From Pratylenchus scribneri (taxonomy: Eukaryota; Nematoda; Chromadorea; Rhabditida; Pratylenchidae): DNA of 64,000 nucleotides. The position numbers and the translations under genes are program-made. The DNA lies in contig JAQSEB010000027.1 in NCBI GenBank assembly GCA_030063045.1, forward strand, positions 620,001 to 684,000, written 5' to 3'. The notes under the pieces were generated by a model that searched no databases, was not told the origin of the DNA, and saw only the letters and a program-made list of their open reading frames with translations. Positions 35,101 to 47,867 of this stretch are shown here, piece after piece (positions within the stretch are counted from its first letter, which is position 1; each line of letters opens with the position of its first letter).

Positions 35101-38100
35101 CATTCGGCCATATCCCCATTCATTTCGTCTCATCTGCTGCTGCTGATTCGACGATGGGGAAGAGGAGGAAAATGCCTGGAATGCTGCCAATTTTTGAGGC
35201 AATGAACGTCTCAAATGCTCGGGCATTCGGCTCAGAATTTGTGCCGCACGCCAAAGTGCATGCATTTTTCGCAGCTGATGGCCGAATTCGGACAATGCCA
35301 ATGGCGGTGTTGGCCATTGAATTTGGGCACCCAAATCCGGGCTTTGGCTCACATTTCTGCATATTATTATTATGGGAATTCGAATGATTTTTTTTGTAAT
35401 TTCGGATCGAATGTTTTTTTTGTATATTCGGAAAGTATCCCATTTAAATGCACAAAAAATTGACTATTTTAATTAAAATAAATAAATTTCCTTTGTTAAT
35501 TTTTTGTAACTCATAAAATTTTTATACTTCTAAATTATTAAATAAATGAATTTTTTTTGTTTAAAAGATTTTGTAAAATAACAGAGGAAATCAATTATAA
35601 AAAATAAAATCATAATTTAATTTAAATATAATATAAATTAAAATTTTAAATGATTTTAAAAATTAAATAAAAATTCAGAAAAAAAAAAATTTTTGGAGTA
35701 AAAATTAAAGCAAAATTTTTAAGAAAATTTCTAATTTTATCAGAAAATTCAATTTTTAATTAAATGCAAAAAAAATATAAAAATATTTTCTCTCACAGCT
35801 TTTTGCAAATTTTTAATTAATTTATTTATTCATTTTAGTAAATTTCGTAAATTTTTAATTAATTCATTCACCGAAATGCATGACAAACAGCCAATATATA
35901 TGAGCGAAGTTTGTATCGACGATAACGGCACCAAATGCGACGAACTGCTCGACGACGGCGACATTCCATGCGGGCCAATGTGCCGCGAAACATTCTTTGC
36001 AGCAAAATTATCAACTGAGGACAAAAATTGGGAATGAATGAAATATAATATTGGTTACTATTTTTTTGCAGAATAAAAAGTAAATTTTTGTAGTCAAAAA
36101 ACAATTTTTGACTTTTACCAAATCTTAAACCAGCTTAACCAGCTTAAGACCCTACAAATACAAACCTTATACCATTTTGTAGATCTCATCGAGTCACATT
36201 GAATGGTATAAATTTGTTATTGGTTCGTTCAAAATTAAAGGGAATTAAACCGTTTAAACCATTTCAATTTTTTGGTTTTAAACTATTTTATTTATGGGCC
36301 AAAACTTGACAAATTATATACCAATCGACGTGTATCGATGAGATATACAAAATGGTATGAGGTTCATATGGTCTTAAAACTGGTTTCAGATTTAGTAGAA
36401 GTCAGAAACTGTTTTTTCCTGCAAAAAAATATTTCTTTTCTGCAAAAAAATATTTTCCATTTTTTCATCAAATTAGTTATTCATAAATATTTTTACAAAT
36501 TATTAAGACTAAAATAAATATTGGGATTTTCTGCGCAGAAAATTTTGCCTCGGAAGAAATAGACGATGTATAAAATTTATGGAAAAGATATTCAACAATT
36601 CAATTCTTTTGGAAATAAATTGGTGTAAATGGAATTTTTAAAAAAAAGTTCTCTAAAAATAATAGCCAAAACACATTTTCTTCATTAATTACTAATTTTT
36701 ATGTTTCCAACCCTAGGCATTTCGGCCGCGCGTAATTCCTCCAATCGAAATAGGGTTTTTGGCGATCCAATGAATAATTTTGTTTGGCCAGCCACACAGT
36801 CGTCTTGGAGCCCATCGAAATGGCGAACAATGCACATGGCACTTTCTCTTGCCGAATTTTGGGGTGGCGGATTTGGCCAAGTTTGAGGGCAAATCAATTT
36901 ATATCTGAAAAAAAATTATAGCGCCGAATTAATTGAGGAATTGAATATTTTTTGCTGATTTTTTCATTTATTTTTTAATACAATATCATTTTCAAATTTT
37001 TTTTAAATTTTTGAGTGAATATTTCCTGCAAAATTCGACTCAAAATCTTAATTTATTTTTCTGTAATAAAATTTAACAAATTTTAATAAATTTTTTCATT
37101 TTTTCTCAATTATAATTTTTCAATAAATCTTATAAAAATTATCCAATAAAAATTTACTAATAATATTTTAATTTCTACATTATTTTTTTAAAAATTTTAT
37201 TCGTTCGTAAAAATAAATGGCATACATTAATTATAATCTTTTCGAAATTTATCCGAAATTTATTAATTTTATCAAAAGAAAATTTATGGGATTTAAAATT
37301 AATTTTTCTCATTTTTTAATTAAAAAATTTTCAAAAGAAAATTTATGGGATAAAATTAATTTTTCTCATTTTTTAATTAAAAAATTTTCAAAAGAAAATT
37401 TATGGGATTTAAAATTAATTTTTCTCATTTATAATTAAAAAATTTTCAAAAGAAAATTTATGGGATAAAATTAATTTTTCTCATTTTTTAATTAAAAAAT
37501 TTTCAAAAGAAAATTTATGGGATTTAAAATTAATTTTTCTCATTTATAATTAAAAAATTTTTGGGGTTTAGGGCAATGGCAAACTTGTACCTTTGGACAA
37601 ATCGTTCATAATCCACCCTATGGGCGAATCCGGCACGTCGAACTCGAATATTCTCCAATAGACCAAGGTATCGGACCTGTACAAAAGTACAAAAAAATTG
37701 TAAAAAAATCATTTTCAAAATTAGTAAAAATATTTACAAAAAATTTTCTTAATATTCATCAATATTTTTGCCATTTTTGGCCGTCAAAATTTTTATGAAT
37801 ATTTCGGCATTTTTGGCTATTTTCGTCAATATTTTAAAGATTGTAGTTTTTGAAAAAAAAAAAAGTTAATATAAAATTTTGAAAATATTTCGAAAAAAAA
37901 TTTGTAACTTTTTGAAAAAATATGAAAAAAATTGATTTCTTAATTTAAAAAAAAATAATCAAAGAATTAATTTTTGGCATATTTCAAAAATAAAATCTTA
38001 TTTTTTATAAATGAATTTTAAAATTTTTTGCTATAATTTATCGTTTTTCATCAATAAAAATCCCAACCATAATAATTTTCTTATATTAAAATTTTATTAA

Positions 38101-41100
38101 AAAGAGAGCTTAATCCACCTGTATATAAATTTTATTATTGGCTTTTGGCTAAAATCTAAAAATTAATGTACGCAAAAAAATCGGATAATCAAAGGAAAAC
38201 AAAAATATGCCTATAAATTTTTTAATTTTCGACCTGATGTTCCACTCTTTGTGCATCCCAAGCCATCGGACTTTTTGCATCATTCGGTTTGATGCATCGA
38301 ATGTAGTGAGGCGATTTATGCTCCAATTGTTGGGCCAATTCGGCCATTGATTGGCGGAAAAGGGCACCGGCTAAAAATTTTAAAAAGAAATTTTAGATAT
38401 ATTCACATTTCAATGAATAAAATTGAAAAATTTTCATTACAATCCACAAATTTATCATTTTTCCTGCACTGCTGCGTTTGCATCCCATAAATTAAATTTT
38501 ATAAAAATATTATAAATTATGTGAAAAAAAACAAATAATTTATAAATTAAAATTACAAAATTAAAGATTTAAAATATAATTTCTCAACAACTTTCAAAAA
38601 AAAATTTTAGTCTTTTATTGTTGGATTTGCAACCCATAAATTCAATATACCAAAAAAGTTTTATAAAATGAATAATATGAATGAACTCTCATCACATCTA
38701 CACCAGGCCCAAAAAATTTCAAAAATTTAAAAAAGCAAAATTAAATTTCTACTAATAAAACTGACCAGTTGGTGGCATTTTGCTGACGGCGGCCGGATCC
38801 TTATGCCCTTCCGGGAATAGGTTACATAACAATTGCTCCTTACTATAAGAGAAGAACAAAAAAATTATACCGAAATATAGTTAAAGGAAAAATTTTTCCT
38901 GAGATAAGTTTTTAGCCTTTTTAATTCTAAAATTTATTTTTCTAATCAATTTTTACATTATTATTTGGCAATTTTCTTAATTATTAATTGAAACTTTCCT
39001 CTAGTAAGATTAAACTATTTCTAATTGATCACAAATTAATTATACAGAAAGTTATGGCCAAAAAAGAAAACAACTAAATGCTTATTAGCTTTTTGTCTCT
39101 TTTTTTTTTTTGTATAGTCCGGATCCCGGGTCATTTTGAACAATCCCGGGTTTTCCAGGCCCGGCTCGGTTCCTGACCCCAGGCTCGGCAAATCTAAAAA
39201 TCGGACTATACTTTTTTTATAGAAAAATATTTTTGCAATACTCTAAAATCCTCTTTAAATCAAAAAATATCATCCATTGGGTTAAAAAATGGAAATTAAA
39301 TAGTTAAATTTTTTACTAGAAAAAAATGATTCGATTTGTGTAAAATTATATGCTAAATTTTATTTCACTATTTGGTTTAGTTTACCTTGAGCAAATGAGT
39401 CGCTTCAAATCAGGGAAAAGGCTGTCCCGATTCTTCTCTATAAAATATTTATAATTCTCATTCCATTTTTAATCACCCATTTTGAGACAAACCAATAAAT
39501 CCGCCCACCGAATAGGTCACCTCGCCCGCATAATGGGTTATCCGAAAATGTTCACCAAATTGCATGGATTTTCTTCGATGACTCAATTGGCGGGAATCGA
39601 AATGGCCATGATTAGCCAATTTTTGGTTTAATTCCTCCAAATAGATCTGTAAAAAATTACTTTATTATTTAAATAAATTAATCAATAAAATTTGACATTT
39701 TCCACAAAATTTGAATGAAAATATTCTTAAAATTTCAATTTTATTTTTTATAATTTTTTAATTTTTGAAAAATCTGATTATATTTCGTCCTCATAATTTT
39801 CTCTTATAATTTTGATATTCGCCTATTTTTAATAAATTATTATAAAATGGATATAGAAAATCATTTATGAGTTGTAAAAATCTAGCCTTAATTAAAATCC
39901 AACATTTGGGCAAATTAGATTTATATATGTAATTATGGTATTCTAATTCTAATGAAATTTATTTAAAAATGTCAAAAAATATTTATGACAAAATAAAATT
40001 TTTTTAATTGTTTTATTTGCTCAAAAATATATCTACACTTCATCAAACCTGATCATTGATTTGTCCCACAGTAGCGCAAGCCTCATCCAGCAAAGGCAAA
40101 ATACCGATTCGAGGGGCATCGATGAGGGCACAAATTGATTGATTGTTGAAGAAATCAATCTATTCATTTAAGTAATTCCAAATTTCAGTCCAAATTCTCA
40201 ACTAGTAAAGGTACTAAACCGCCCCGGTAAGTCCTTCCTTGGAATTGTAGCTACCGTATACCAAGCAAGCCAAAAGATATCCATTGCCAGCCGCGCGCTC
40301 TCTTCCAACTAAGCCCACACCTTTTTGCTGACTAGGTGGCATACGGTAGCTACAGTTTCCAATGAAGGGCTTAGCGGGGCGGGAAGTTCAGTACCTTTAT
40401 ACTACCCAAATTTCAGTCCAAATTCATATAAAAACCAACCTGTTTCCATTTGATACCTTCCCTCTTATATTCCTCCTGTTCTCTTCGTAGCACCAATTCC
40501 ACGAATAATTGTTGCAGCCGTTCATTACAATAATTTATGCACAATTGTTCGAATCCATTTTGGCCCAACACTTCAAATCCATAAATGTCTAATACTAAAA
40601 TGGAGGGGGAAATATCATAAATTATTATTTTTATTTAAATTTTTTTGACTCTAAATCTAAATTAATGATGCAACAAATATATATTTATTTAATTTCTCAT
40701 TTATTCTATTATTTCTATAGAGGAATCATTGAGAAATTAGTAAAAACGAAAAACATGTTTTTATCAATGTTTTAGTTCATTTTCATGACAATTTTTTTGC
40801 CTATATTGATCAATATTTCCGTAATTTTTTTTGGCATTTTTTGGCCGATTTTGTCAATATTATGAAGAATTATTAGTTTTTTTGAAAAAAATGAAAATTT
40901 TTTTGGTAAAATTGTAAAAATTTTCGAAAAAATTTTTTAAATTTTTGAAAAAAGTGAATAATTGATTTTTGACATACTTTGAAAAATTTATCAATAAAAT
41001 TTTATTTTTAAGAAATAAATTTGAAAATTTTTTGAAAAATTGATCTTTTTTAAAAAAAATTTCATCAATATTTAATCAATATTTTGCCCTTATTTTGAAA

Positions 41101-44100
41101 TTTCGTCAATATTTTGCGATTTTTTCATCAATATTTCAATAAATATTTTTCAGGATTTTTCTTCAATATAAATCCGTATCCGTGCTCTAATAATATATCT
41201 CACCTCCAATCACTCGTCCCTTGCCAATCATTCGTTCCGGCACTCGAATTGACTGATTCAACCGGCCCAGTACCCAACTGAATAATCGCTCATAAATGGC
41301 TTTGGCCAATGCGTCTCGGCTCTGTTCCGCTGCTTTCGCATCCAATTCCCTTCGAATGCCAGGATCATTTCGGGCCGGAATACTTTGGCTAACGAGGGCT
41401 TTTTCCAATTCGTTTGGATCAATTCGAAGGCAATTGGCTGCCATTTCCAAGGGTTGCCGATCGACGGGATAAGCCGACGTGTTTGTTCCACCCTCTTTGA
41501 ATTCGATGTTGCCCAAATGTAAAATTCCAATTAGTGAACGCCAAAGCTTCAAAATAAAAATAATTTTTCGATAAAATAAATTTTTTATATTTTGGAGTCT
41601 TTTAAATATTAAAAAAAAGTTTTTGTTAAATATTGATTATTCAAAAGCAATTATTTATTTGAATGGTCGGATATTCGAAATTGATGGTATTTAAAATCAG
41701 AAAAGGCTGAAATAAAATCATAATAGGCCCAAATAAAATCAGAACAAATGAAAATCAAATCAGAACGTGAAATGAATAGCAGAATTCTGAGAATTAATAT
41801 CAGATTTGTCAAAACTTTTATCATTATAATCATAAGAAAAAGAAATAAGGGATTAATCAGAATAAATGTTCCGATTTTAATAATTCCGCCTGTTCTGATT
41901 TTAAAAATTCCGCCTGTCCTGGGGCGGTAGCAGAAGAATGTAGTTATTTGACTTGGTTATTTAACCAAAGTCATTTGACTGAGTCAGATAACCGCTAACT
42001 TCGTGGTAACCGGTAGCAAATGAACGCTACCACGAACTAACGGTCGAAACTATGAAAGTCAGTCATTTAACTCTGAACTCCCTTCATTTGCTATCTTGTT
42101 ATTTGGTAGTCTCTTTTAAAAATTTATATCTTTTTTATTTTTTGAAATTTTAATTTAAAATTTATACCAATAGAAAGAGGAGACTTTAAACTATAGGCAT
42201 GATTTTTTTCAGAATTTTTGGAATTTTTTAAAGGGTCTAAAAGGCTCGTGGTAAGATGAATTCGAAAAAAAGTTGGGAGTCTGCATTTTACCACCAACTC
42301 GTGGTTAAATAACCATCAACTCTGTTCTTTTGCTAGTTGTCATGGTTAACGTTAACCACGAGGTTATTTGACCACGTTAATTGACCGTGAACTCGCAGTT
42401 TTTCATTTGCTACGGGTTAACCACCAAGTTCTCTGTCATTTAACTCTAACTGCCTTCTTTTGCTACGGCCCCTGATTTTAATAATTCCGCATGTTCTGAT
42501 TTTTAATAATTCCGCCTGTTCTGATTTTAAAAATTCCGCCTGTCCTGATTTTAATAATTCCGCATGTTCTGATTTTTAATAATTCCGCCTGTTCTGATTT
42601 TAATAATTCCGCCTATTCTGATTTTAATAATTCCGCCTGTTCTGATTTTAATAATTCCGCCTGTTCTGATTTTAATAATTCCGCCTGTTCTGATTTTAAT
42701 AATTCCGCCTGTTCTGATTTTAATAATTCCGCTTATTCTGATTTTAATAATTCCGCTTATTCTGATTTTAATAATTCCGCCTGTTCTGATTTTAATAATT
42801 CCGCCTGTTCTGATTTTAATAATTCCGCCTATTCTGATTTTAATAATTCCGCCTGTTCTGATTTTAATAATTCCGCCTATTCTGATTTTAATTATTCCAC
42901 CTTCTTTGATTTTAAATGCTATTTTCATTTTCAGATACAACATATATAAAATATTTATCAATCACAAATATAATATCATATAAAAAATAAATTAAATTTT
43001 TCTAAAAATTATTTTGGTTAAAAAAAATCTAAAATATTTCATAGTTTCTCAAATCCTCGTTTTCTAATAATTTTGAGGGATTCAAGGAGGCATAAAAATT
43101 GCACATAAATTATTTTTCTGAGTTGATTAAATAAAATTATATAATAAAAATTCACCGTTTGAATTTCCGTTGCCTCAAATGCGCCGGTTGCCTCCAATGC
43201 CTGTTTGGTCTTCAAAAATGCGCTCTTTTCTTCTTTGACTGCTGCCATTTTGCCACCACATTCGCTGCCTCCCAAAAATCTTTTAAATTGCTCAAAATCC
43301 CTTTCTCCTCGTCTCGTCCATTCCATCAAATCATTTTCTGGCAATCCGGCCAAAATTTGATAAAAAATGTGAAAATTGCGTTCGCCAATTTGCGGTCCTA
43401 CAACACGGCCTTTTTCGATCAAATAATTTGTGACATAGCCGCCCACTGGGTCACCGTTGAAATCGAATTGAATTTGCATGAATTTGCCGAATCTGCTGCT
43501 GTTATCATTTCGTTGGGTTTTGGCACAGCCAAGGCTCTCCAAAACGGTGGTGGCCAAAAGGAATGTTGAATTCACTCTGCAATAATTGAATATAATTATG
43601 AATGATTTTTTTTAAAAAGTTTAATTTTATTATTTTAAATAGATCTTATGGGAAAAATTTCCAAAAAAATTAATTAAAATTTAATTTTTTTTAATAATTA
43701 ATTCATTTTTCCAATTCATTAGATTTTTTTAATTACCGTTCAATGTCTTTTCGATATCTTGGATTGGTTATTGCGGCCAGATAATGCATCACCAATTTGC
43801 TGGATTCTATACAGAAATAATTTTAAATTAATTATTAAATTAAAATCAATGACAATATATAAATTTTAAATCCATTTTCAACAATTTTTATTATTAACAT
43901 CATCGAGAATTTCTATTTTTTTTCAAATAATTTTATATTATTGTGATTAATCAAATTTTATTGAAATATTTTTTCATCCAACCTATATTACTTATTTATA
44001 ATAAGCATTTATGGGTAGCAAAAATAATTGTTTTTATTGGCGAATTTTTACAATTTTATTAATTCATAAATTAAAAATTACCTATAATTTTTTTTAATAT

Positions 44101-45623
44101 TTCATATATCTAATTCTGCAATTTTAGCATCAAATAATTTGTAACTTTTCTTCTCTTATAGTGTATGTCCTATTTTTTTTTTAAACTTGCAATTCTAAAA
44201 CCGTATTTTATTTTATAAATATTTTTCGAATTCGTATAAAAATTTAGATGCTAAAAAGATCGATTTAAATTCTAAAAAGCTCCCAAATTTCCTGACCAGT
44301 TTTTCCGGCGCCCGACTCCCCGGAAATGACCAAACATGTGTCGCGTCCTTCGGCACGCATTTGACGATGGGCAGCTTCGGCAATGGCGAAAATGTGTGGG
44401 CCACGTTCGTAGAGGTCGCGGCCACGGTATTGGCCAATTTGCTGGGGGCCATAAATGTCCAATGGGCGATAGGGATTGACAGCGACGAGCACTTCTCCAA
44501 TAAATGTGTAGGGCAGGCAATGTTGGAATCTGTGATGAATGGATGTTGCAGTAGATTTGGGGAAGGAATGGCCAGTTTTTCAGGCTGGTCCGTTTGTGAA
44601 TTCTCGGCTTCCCAGCATCGTTCAAATTCGAGATTAGACTCATTCGATTCGGCATGGTCGATTTACCCGATGAAATTTCATTTTCAGCCATCCCTAATCC
44701 CTAGCCCTAACTATAACCGTACCTTAACCCTAGAAAAAATGCCAGCCCAACTTTAACCCTAACTCTAGCCCTAAACCAGTCTGTAATTAGAAATTTCATA
44801 AAGTAAATCGACCATGCCGAATCGATTGAGCTCACTCTCGATTTTGTATGATGCCTAGAAACCGAGATTCCCAAACGAGCCAATTCCCCAAATTAGCCGT
44901 GACATGGATATGGAATGAGTATGGGAAATATAATTTAAGAAAATCAACAATTTTGATTAAAATTTTGGTTTTTAATAAGATTATTTTTATCCCGCAATAT
45001 TTCATATTTTTATTAATTTCACGATAATTGATTTCTATGTTTTTTAAAAATTATTGATAGTTTAAATTTTTGAGAAATTTTAGAATTTAAAATTTTTTTA
45101 AAATTTAAAATGTTATTTTTCCGGATATTTTTATATTTTTTTTGCATAATTTTAGAAAATCAATTTTTTATATTATTCATTTTAACACAAATATTTTGTC
45201 GGCCATACTTGATTTTGATTATATATTTCGACAATTAGTTGCCCATAATATTTTCGAAAAGTTATAAATTTTTTATGGGTTTCAAATTTTTATGAAAAAT
45301 TAAAGCATTGCAATTTATCCATTAATTGCCCTATCCAATATCAATAATAGTACAAAAATTTGTAGAGTGAAAAATACAAAAATATCATTTAATTATTTTC
45401 CCCAAATGCCCCAAATTTGTAACCTCTTTCTCAAATTGTTGACTACTGCTTCAAGGGAAATTTCTGGTAGAAGGATCAAATCGGCCACTCCATGTCCATT
45501 GCCACCATTCACAATTACATTTACATTTGCTCCATTGTTGTTCTCCTCAAATTGTTGTTGATGCTGGCGATTATTTGAATATTCATCATTGGATTGGGCC
45601 AATTCCAAATTTTTTATGCCCAT
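32140..45623 (-). CDS. hum-5: Class I unconventional myosin, ID type, 1,110 residues, 18 exons
   Basis: Exons: 45424-45623, 44297-44529, 43737-43806, 43156-43576, 41204-41546, 40440-40594, 40049-40159, 39493-39646, 39386-39437, 38766-38842, 38234-38370, 37591-37676, 36712-36904, 35872-36014, 34994-35356, 33259-33442, 32438-32592, 32140-32395. All phases agree and the sum is 3,333 bases. The actin-based ATPase motor shows the P-loop GESGAGKT (137-144), switch I NDNSSRFG (191-198), switch II DIYGFE (425-430) and [12 protein letters not shown]-like calmodulin sites follow at 745-791 ([13 protein letters not shown] and a weaker one), then a basic TH1 lipid-binding tail ([16 protein letters not shown]). 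No SH3 domain, so it fits the short-tailed MYO1D group, for which hum-5 is the nematode name. A 50-residue Asn/Gln-rich N-terminal extension and a Cys/His-rich C-terminal 60 residues are unusual. Introns carry many transposons. A splice-acceptor-like site lies just upstream of the start. Confidence 0.95.
32655..33075. mobile_element. Inverted-repeat element in the myosin gene
   Basis: The left end ATACGGTATTTTTAAATTCTG pairs with the right end CAGAAATTAAAAGTACCGTAT, and the inner pair GAGTCCGAAAACCTCC ... CTGAGATAC matches GTATCTCAGCCCTGGCGGGTTTTCGGAC in two pieces. About 420 bp, non-coding, in intron 16. Confidence 0.75.
34027..34837. mobile_element. hAT-like element with exact 8-bp duplication and 31-bp array
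   Basis: Flanked by AATTAGAT at 34019-34026 and 34838-34845. Ends are CAGGGCTCTCAGAT and its exact complement ATCTGAGAGCCCTG. Subterminal ATGTACTTTTTT repeats occur on both sides. The middle half is the 31-bp minisatellite at 34183-34625. Located in intron 15 of the myosin gene; 811 bp, with no transposase. Confidence 0.93.
34183..34625. repeat. 31-bp minisatellite, about 14 copies
   Basis: The unit reads TCGCTGCGCGGCTATTTTTG then GCTCAGATTTT. Its complement contains GCGCAGCGAAAAAT, matching the 27.5-kb array. Copies are almost identical, apart from GCGAC variants at both ends. The stop-free translation is an artefact of the repeat. Confidence 0.95.
36120..36410. mobile_element. MITE family A, copy 3
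   Basis: CCTTATACCATTTTGTAGAT and ATATACAAAATGGTATGAGG form the arms (36164-36362), with the outer AAACTGGTTTCAGATTTAGT on the right. Intron 13 of the myosin gene. Confidence 0.8.
37260..37560. repeat. 57-60 bp tandem repeat, about five copies
   Basis: The unit includes AAAAGAAAATTTATGGGAT, AAAATTAATTTTTCTCATTT and TTAATTAAAAAATTTTC. Two alternating variants (TTTAAAA and AAAA after GGGA) suggest a dimeric higher-order unit. It ends next to exon 12 of the myosin gene (37591). Confidence 0.9.
39105..39205. repeat. GC-rich CCCGGGTC patch
   Basis: Contains GTCCGGATCCCGGGTC, CCCGGGTTTTCCAGGCCC and AGGCTCGGC within AT-rich intron DNA of the myosin gene. It is related in composition to the repeats at 10.4, 21.2 and 22.4 kb. 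Confidence 0.45.
40205..40408. mobile_element. About 200-bp MITE in the myosin gene
   Basis: The left arm AAAGGTACTAAACCGCCCCG...GTAGCTACCGTAT pairs with the right arm ATACGGTAGCTAC...GCGGGGCGGGAAGTTCAGTACCTTT over about 55 bases. TA-rich flanks. Intron 6. Confidence 0.85.
41872..42912. repeat. 24-bp satellite, split by an inserted element
   Basis: The unit TTCTGATTTTAATAATTCCG plus CCTG occurs about 18 times at 42475-42912 and twice at 41872-41918. The intervening 41922-42471 is a separate inverted-repeat element. Located in intron 4 of the myosin gene. Confidence 0.93.
41922..42471. mobile_element. PIF/Harbinger-like element nested in the satellite
   Basis: Ends are GGGCGGTAGCAGAAGAA and the complement of GGGCCGTAGCAAAAGAA. 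A CTG triplet flanks both sides (41919-41921, 42472-42474). The interior is rich in GTTATTTGAC/GTCATTTAAC and ACCACGA/TCGTGGT pairs, so most of it can fold on itself. No transposase. Confidence 0.8.
44557..44905. mobile_element. Inverted-repeat element with telomere-like centre, myosin intron 1
   Basis: ATTCGATTCGGCATGGTCGATT (44641-44662) is the near-complement of AATCGACCATGCCGAATCGA (44807-44826, in two overlapping pieces). Outer GAATTCTCGGCTTCCCAGCAT pairs with ATGCCTAGAAACCGAGATTC. The centre holds CCCTAGCCCTAAC and AACCCTAACTCTAGCCC. Confidence 0.75.
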
Positions 45624-45632
45624 TTTTGATGG

Positions 45633-45640
45633 CTAAAAAT
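45633..45640 (-). promoter_or_regulatory. Candidate spliced-leader acceptor, myosin gene
   Basis: On the minus strand ATTTTTAG precedes the start codon with only nine bases between. So close an acceptor with no room for a normal 5' exon is typical of nematode trans-splice sites. Confidence 0.45.
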
Positions 45641-47867
45641 TTTATTATAATTTTTATATAGTTATAAAATTGATAAATTTGAAATGGTAAAATGGAGAAA
45701 ATCAATTATTTATGAACAATAATGCGAATAATATGGACTAAAATGTTCGTTTTCAGCCCCTTATCAACCGGTTTAATGCGATTAAAAAGAAAAAAATGAA
45801 AGGAAATTTTATTTTTTTGGTAAGGGATGGGGGAATATGAATTTGTTGATAATGAGGTGAAGCGTGAAGTGAATTTTAAATATGAAGAGAATAAATACAG
45901 CGAATTTTGGATTTGTATTTAAAAGATTATTCATTAATAATTTTCATTAAAATGATTTGTTTAAAAAAAAACTTCTTTGTTCTGAACCCATAAATTATAA
46001 ATAAAAATTTTATTACTTATTTTTATTAAAAAATTTTAGCATATAGAAATTTGATAAAATGAGATCAAAAATTGTTTCCAAATGAAAATTTATTAAATTT
46101 TTGAAAAAATATTGCATTTTTCCAATTTTGAATTTATTATGTGTATTATGTGAAGATTTGGAAAATGGTCTTTTTAGGCGAAAGAAAAAGAACAAATTCC
46201 TAAGAAAAATTTTTGTTTTATCGTCAACCGATTATGAATGATTAATATTGGTTGAGGCAAATGTCAATATAAAATAAAATGGCAGCAACAAAAATTGGGG
46301 GAAGGAGTGTTCGAGAATTATGGATTGAAAAAGAGGGAAAAAAGCCCAAATTTGTGAATGGAAATTGGAAAAGGAATTTGAGCAAATTATTGATAAAAAA
46401 TGAAAGCGAAGAAAAATTAAAAGCATTTTCAAATGCAAAAATGAATAGAATTTTCAAATGTTATCAATTATCATATTTCCGATCAATATAACTAAAAATA
46501 ATTTTATTTGGTCAAAAATTAATCCACTTACTAAATCAGGAAATATAATTACAGAGAGCTGAATAATTTCAAATACACAGTCAAACATTTTACATTTTAA
46601 ATTATATAAGAAAAAAATTTTGATAAATATTTTTAAATTTGAAATATAGAGGGAAAAAAATAATAGGATTTTTTACATCTCATAAATATTTTACATAATT
46701 TTTGATATAAATAAAATGACCTAAACTGACAATTATTAAAATATTCTGACGCATACAAATCCAAAAATAATTTACAAAATTAAAAAAATAAAAATATATT
46801 ATTTTTTAAAATTGAATTTTGTGGCTATGCCCCACTCAATATCATTATTTAAAAGCTTATTTTTTGAAATTGAGCAATTTTATGCAATTATAGCCAAAAG
46901 TGGAATTAGATAATTGTCGATTTCCAAAAAAAATTTAAAAATATTAAGCTTTGTATTGTGATTCATTCAATTGCATGCGAGAAGGGTGGATGGTGAGACG
47001 TGAGAGGACGAAGAAAGGCCATTTCTTAATAAACTGTTTTTGGCCAGTGAGCAGCAGAACCCAAATGAATGAGTGAATAATAATGAAAAAGAAGGGAATG
47101 AGGGCACATCACATAATTGCATTTCATAATTTACAAAAAAAAGTTTTTCCATTTTTAAGAGGACACGCCCAGCACCCATTCTATACGGTTTTTGTTTGAA
47201 CTTTGAAGTCAATGACATAGAAGGAAATAGGAAGAAAGAAACAAAGAAATTTTCAATATTTTAAAAAAGAAGTTTTGCCCAAATTTATTATTTTTTTGGG
47301 CATCTGGACATTTCCCAAATCTGCAAAAATGACCATTTTCTCTGTGTATGGGGAAAATGGCACCAAAAATAAATTCGATTATTTTCCCAGCAGAGGGCTT
47401 TGGCCACATTTGATAAATGTGTAAATTTTGAATGTGCGCAAAGATTGGATAGAAAAGATAAAATGGAGATGAATGAAGGAAGAATGATGGCCTCAGGCTG
47501 ATGAATGGTTGGATTTGGATGGATGAAAAGAGGCAAATTTGGATTGTTGGCCCTCAAATTTGTGGCCTTCAACATCATTCTTCTTTGAAAAGGAGTGAAC
47601 CGCCGGTGAACAAAGGGGAATAAATTTGGTGTGAGGAAGGAGAATGCGCGAAGGACAAATGGGGAAGATTTATGGAAATGGGAAGGGGTGAGAGGAGGGG
47701 GTGAAATGAATGAATGGAAAATTCGGGGAAACTAAATTAATGAATGGATTTGACTTTTTATAATAAAGAATTAATTATATAAATAAAAAAAACGCGGATT
47801 TTAAGTATTTTTTACCGGCAAAAATTACTCTTTTTAGCGGTAAAAATGCTTTTTTTAACGACACAAA

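Noticed and set aside
42551..42961. A 136-codon open frame with Gly-Ile-Ile-Lys-Ile-Arg repeats
   Set aside because: Translation of the 24-bp satellite (eight codons per unit); it lies in a myosin intron with no sign of expression signals.
43159..44756. Plus-strand open frames of 131-136 codons
   Set aside because: Antisense shadows of myosin exons 2 and 4, which encode the P-loop and switch I.
44697..44775. CCCTAA/TTAGGG-like runs suggesting internal telomere sequence (also 30430 and 31725-31885)
   Set aside because: The runs are short, degenerate and placed at the centres of inverted-repeat elements; nematode telomeres are usually TTAGGC, so these are transposon parts.
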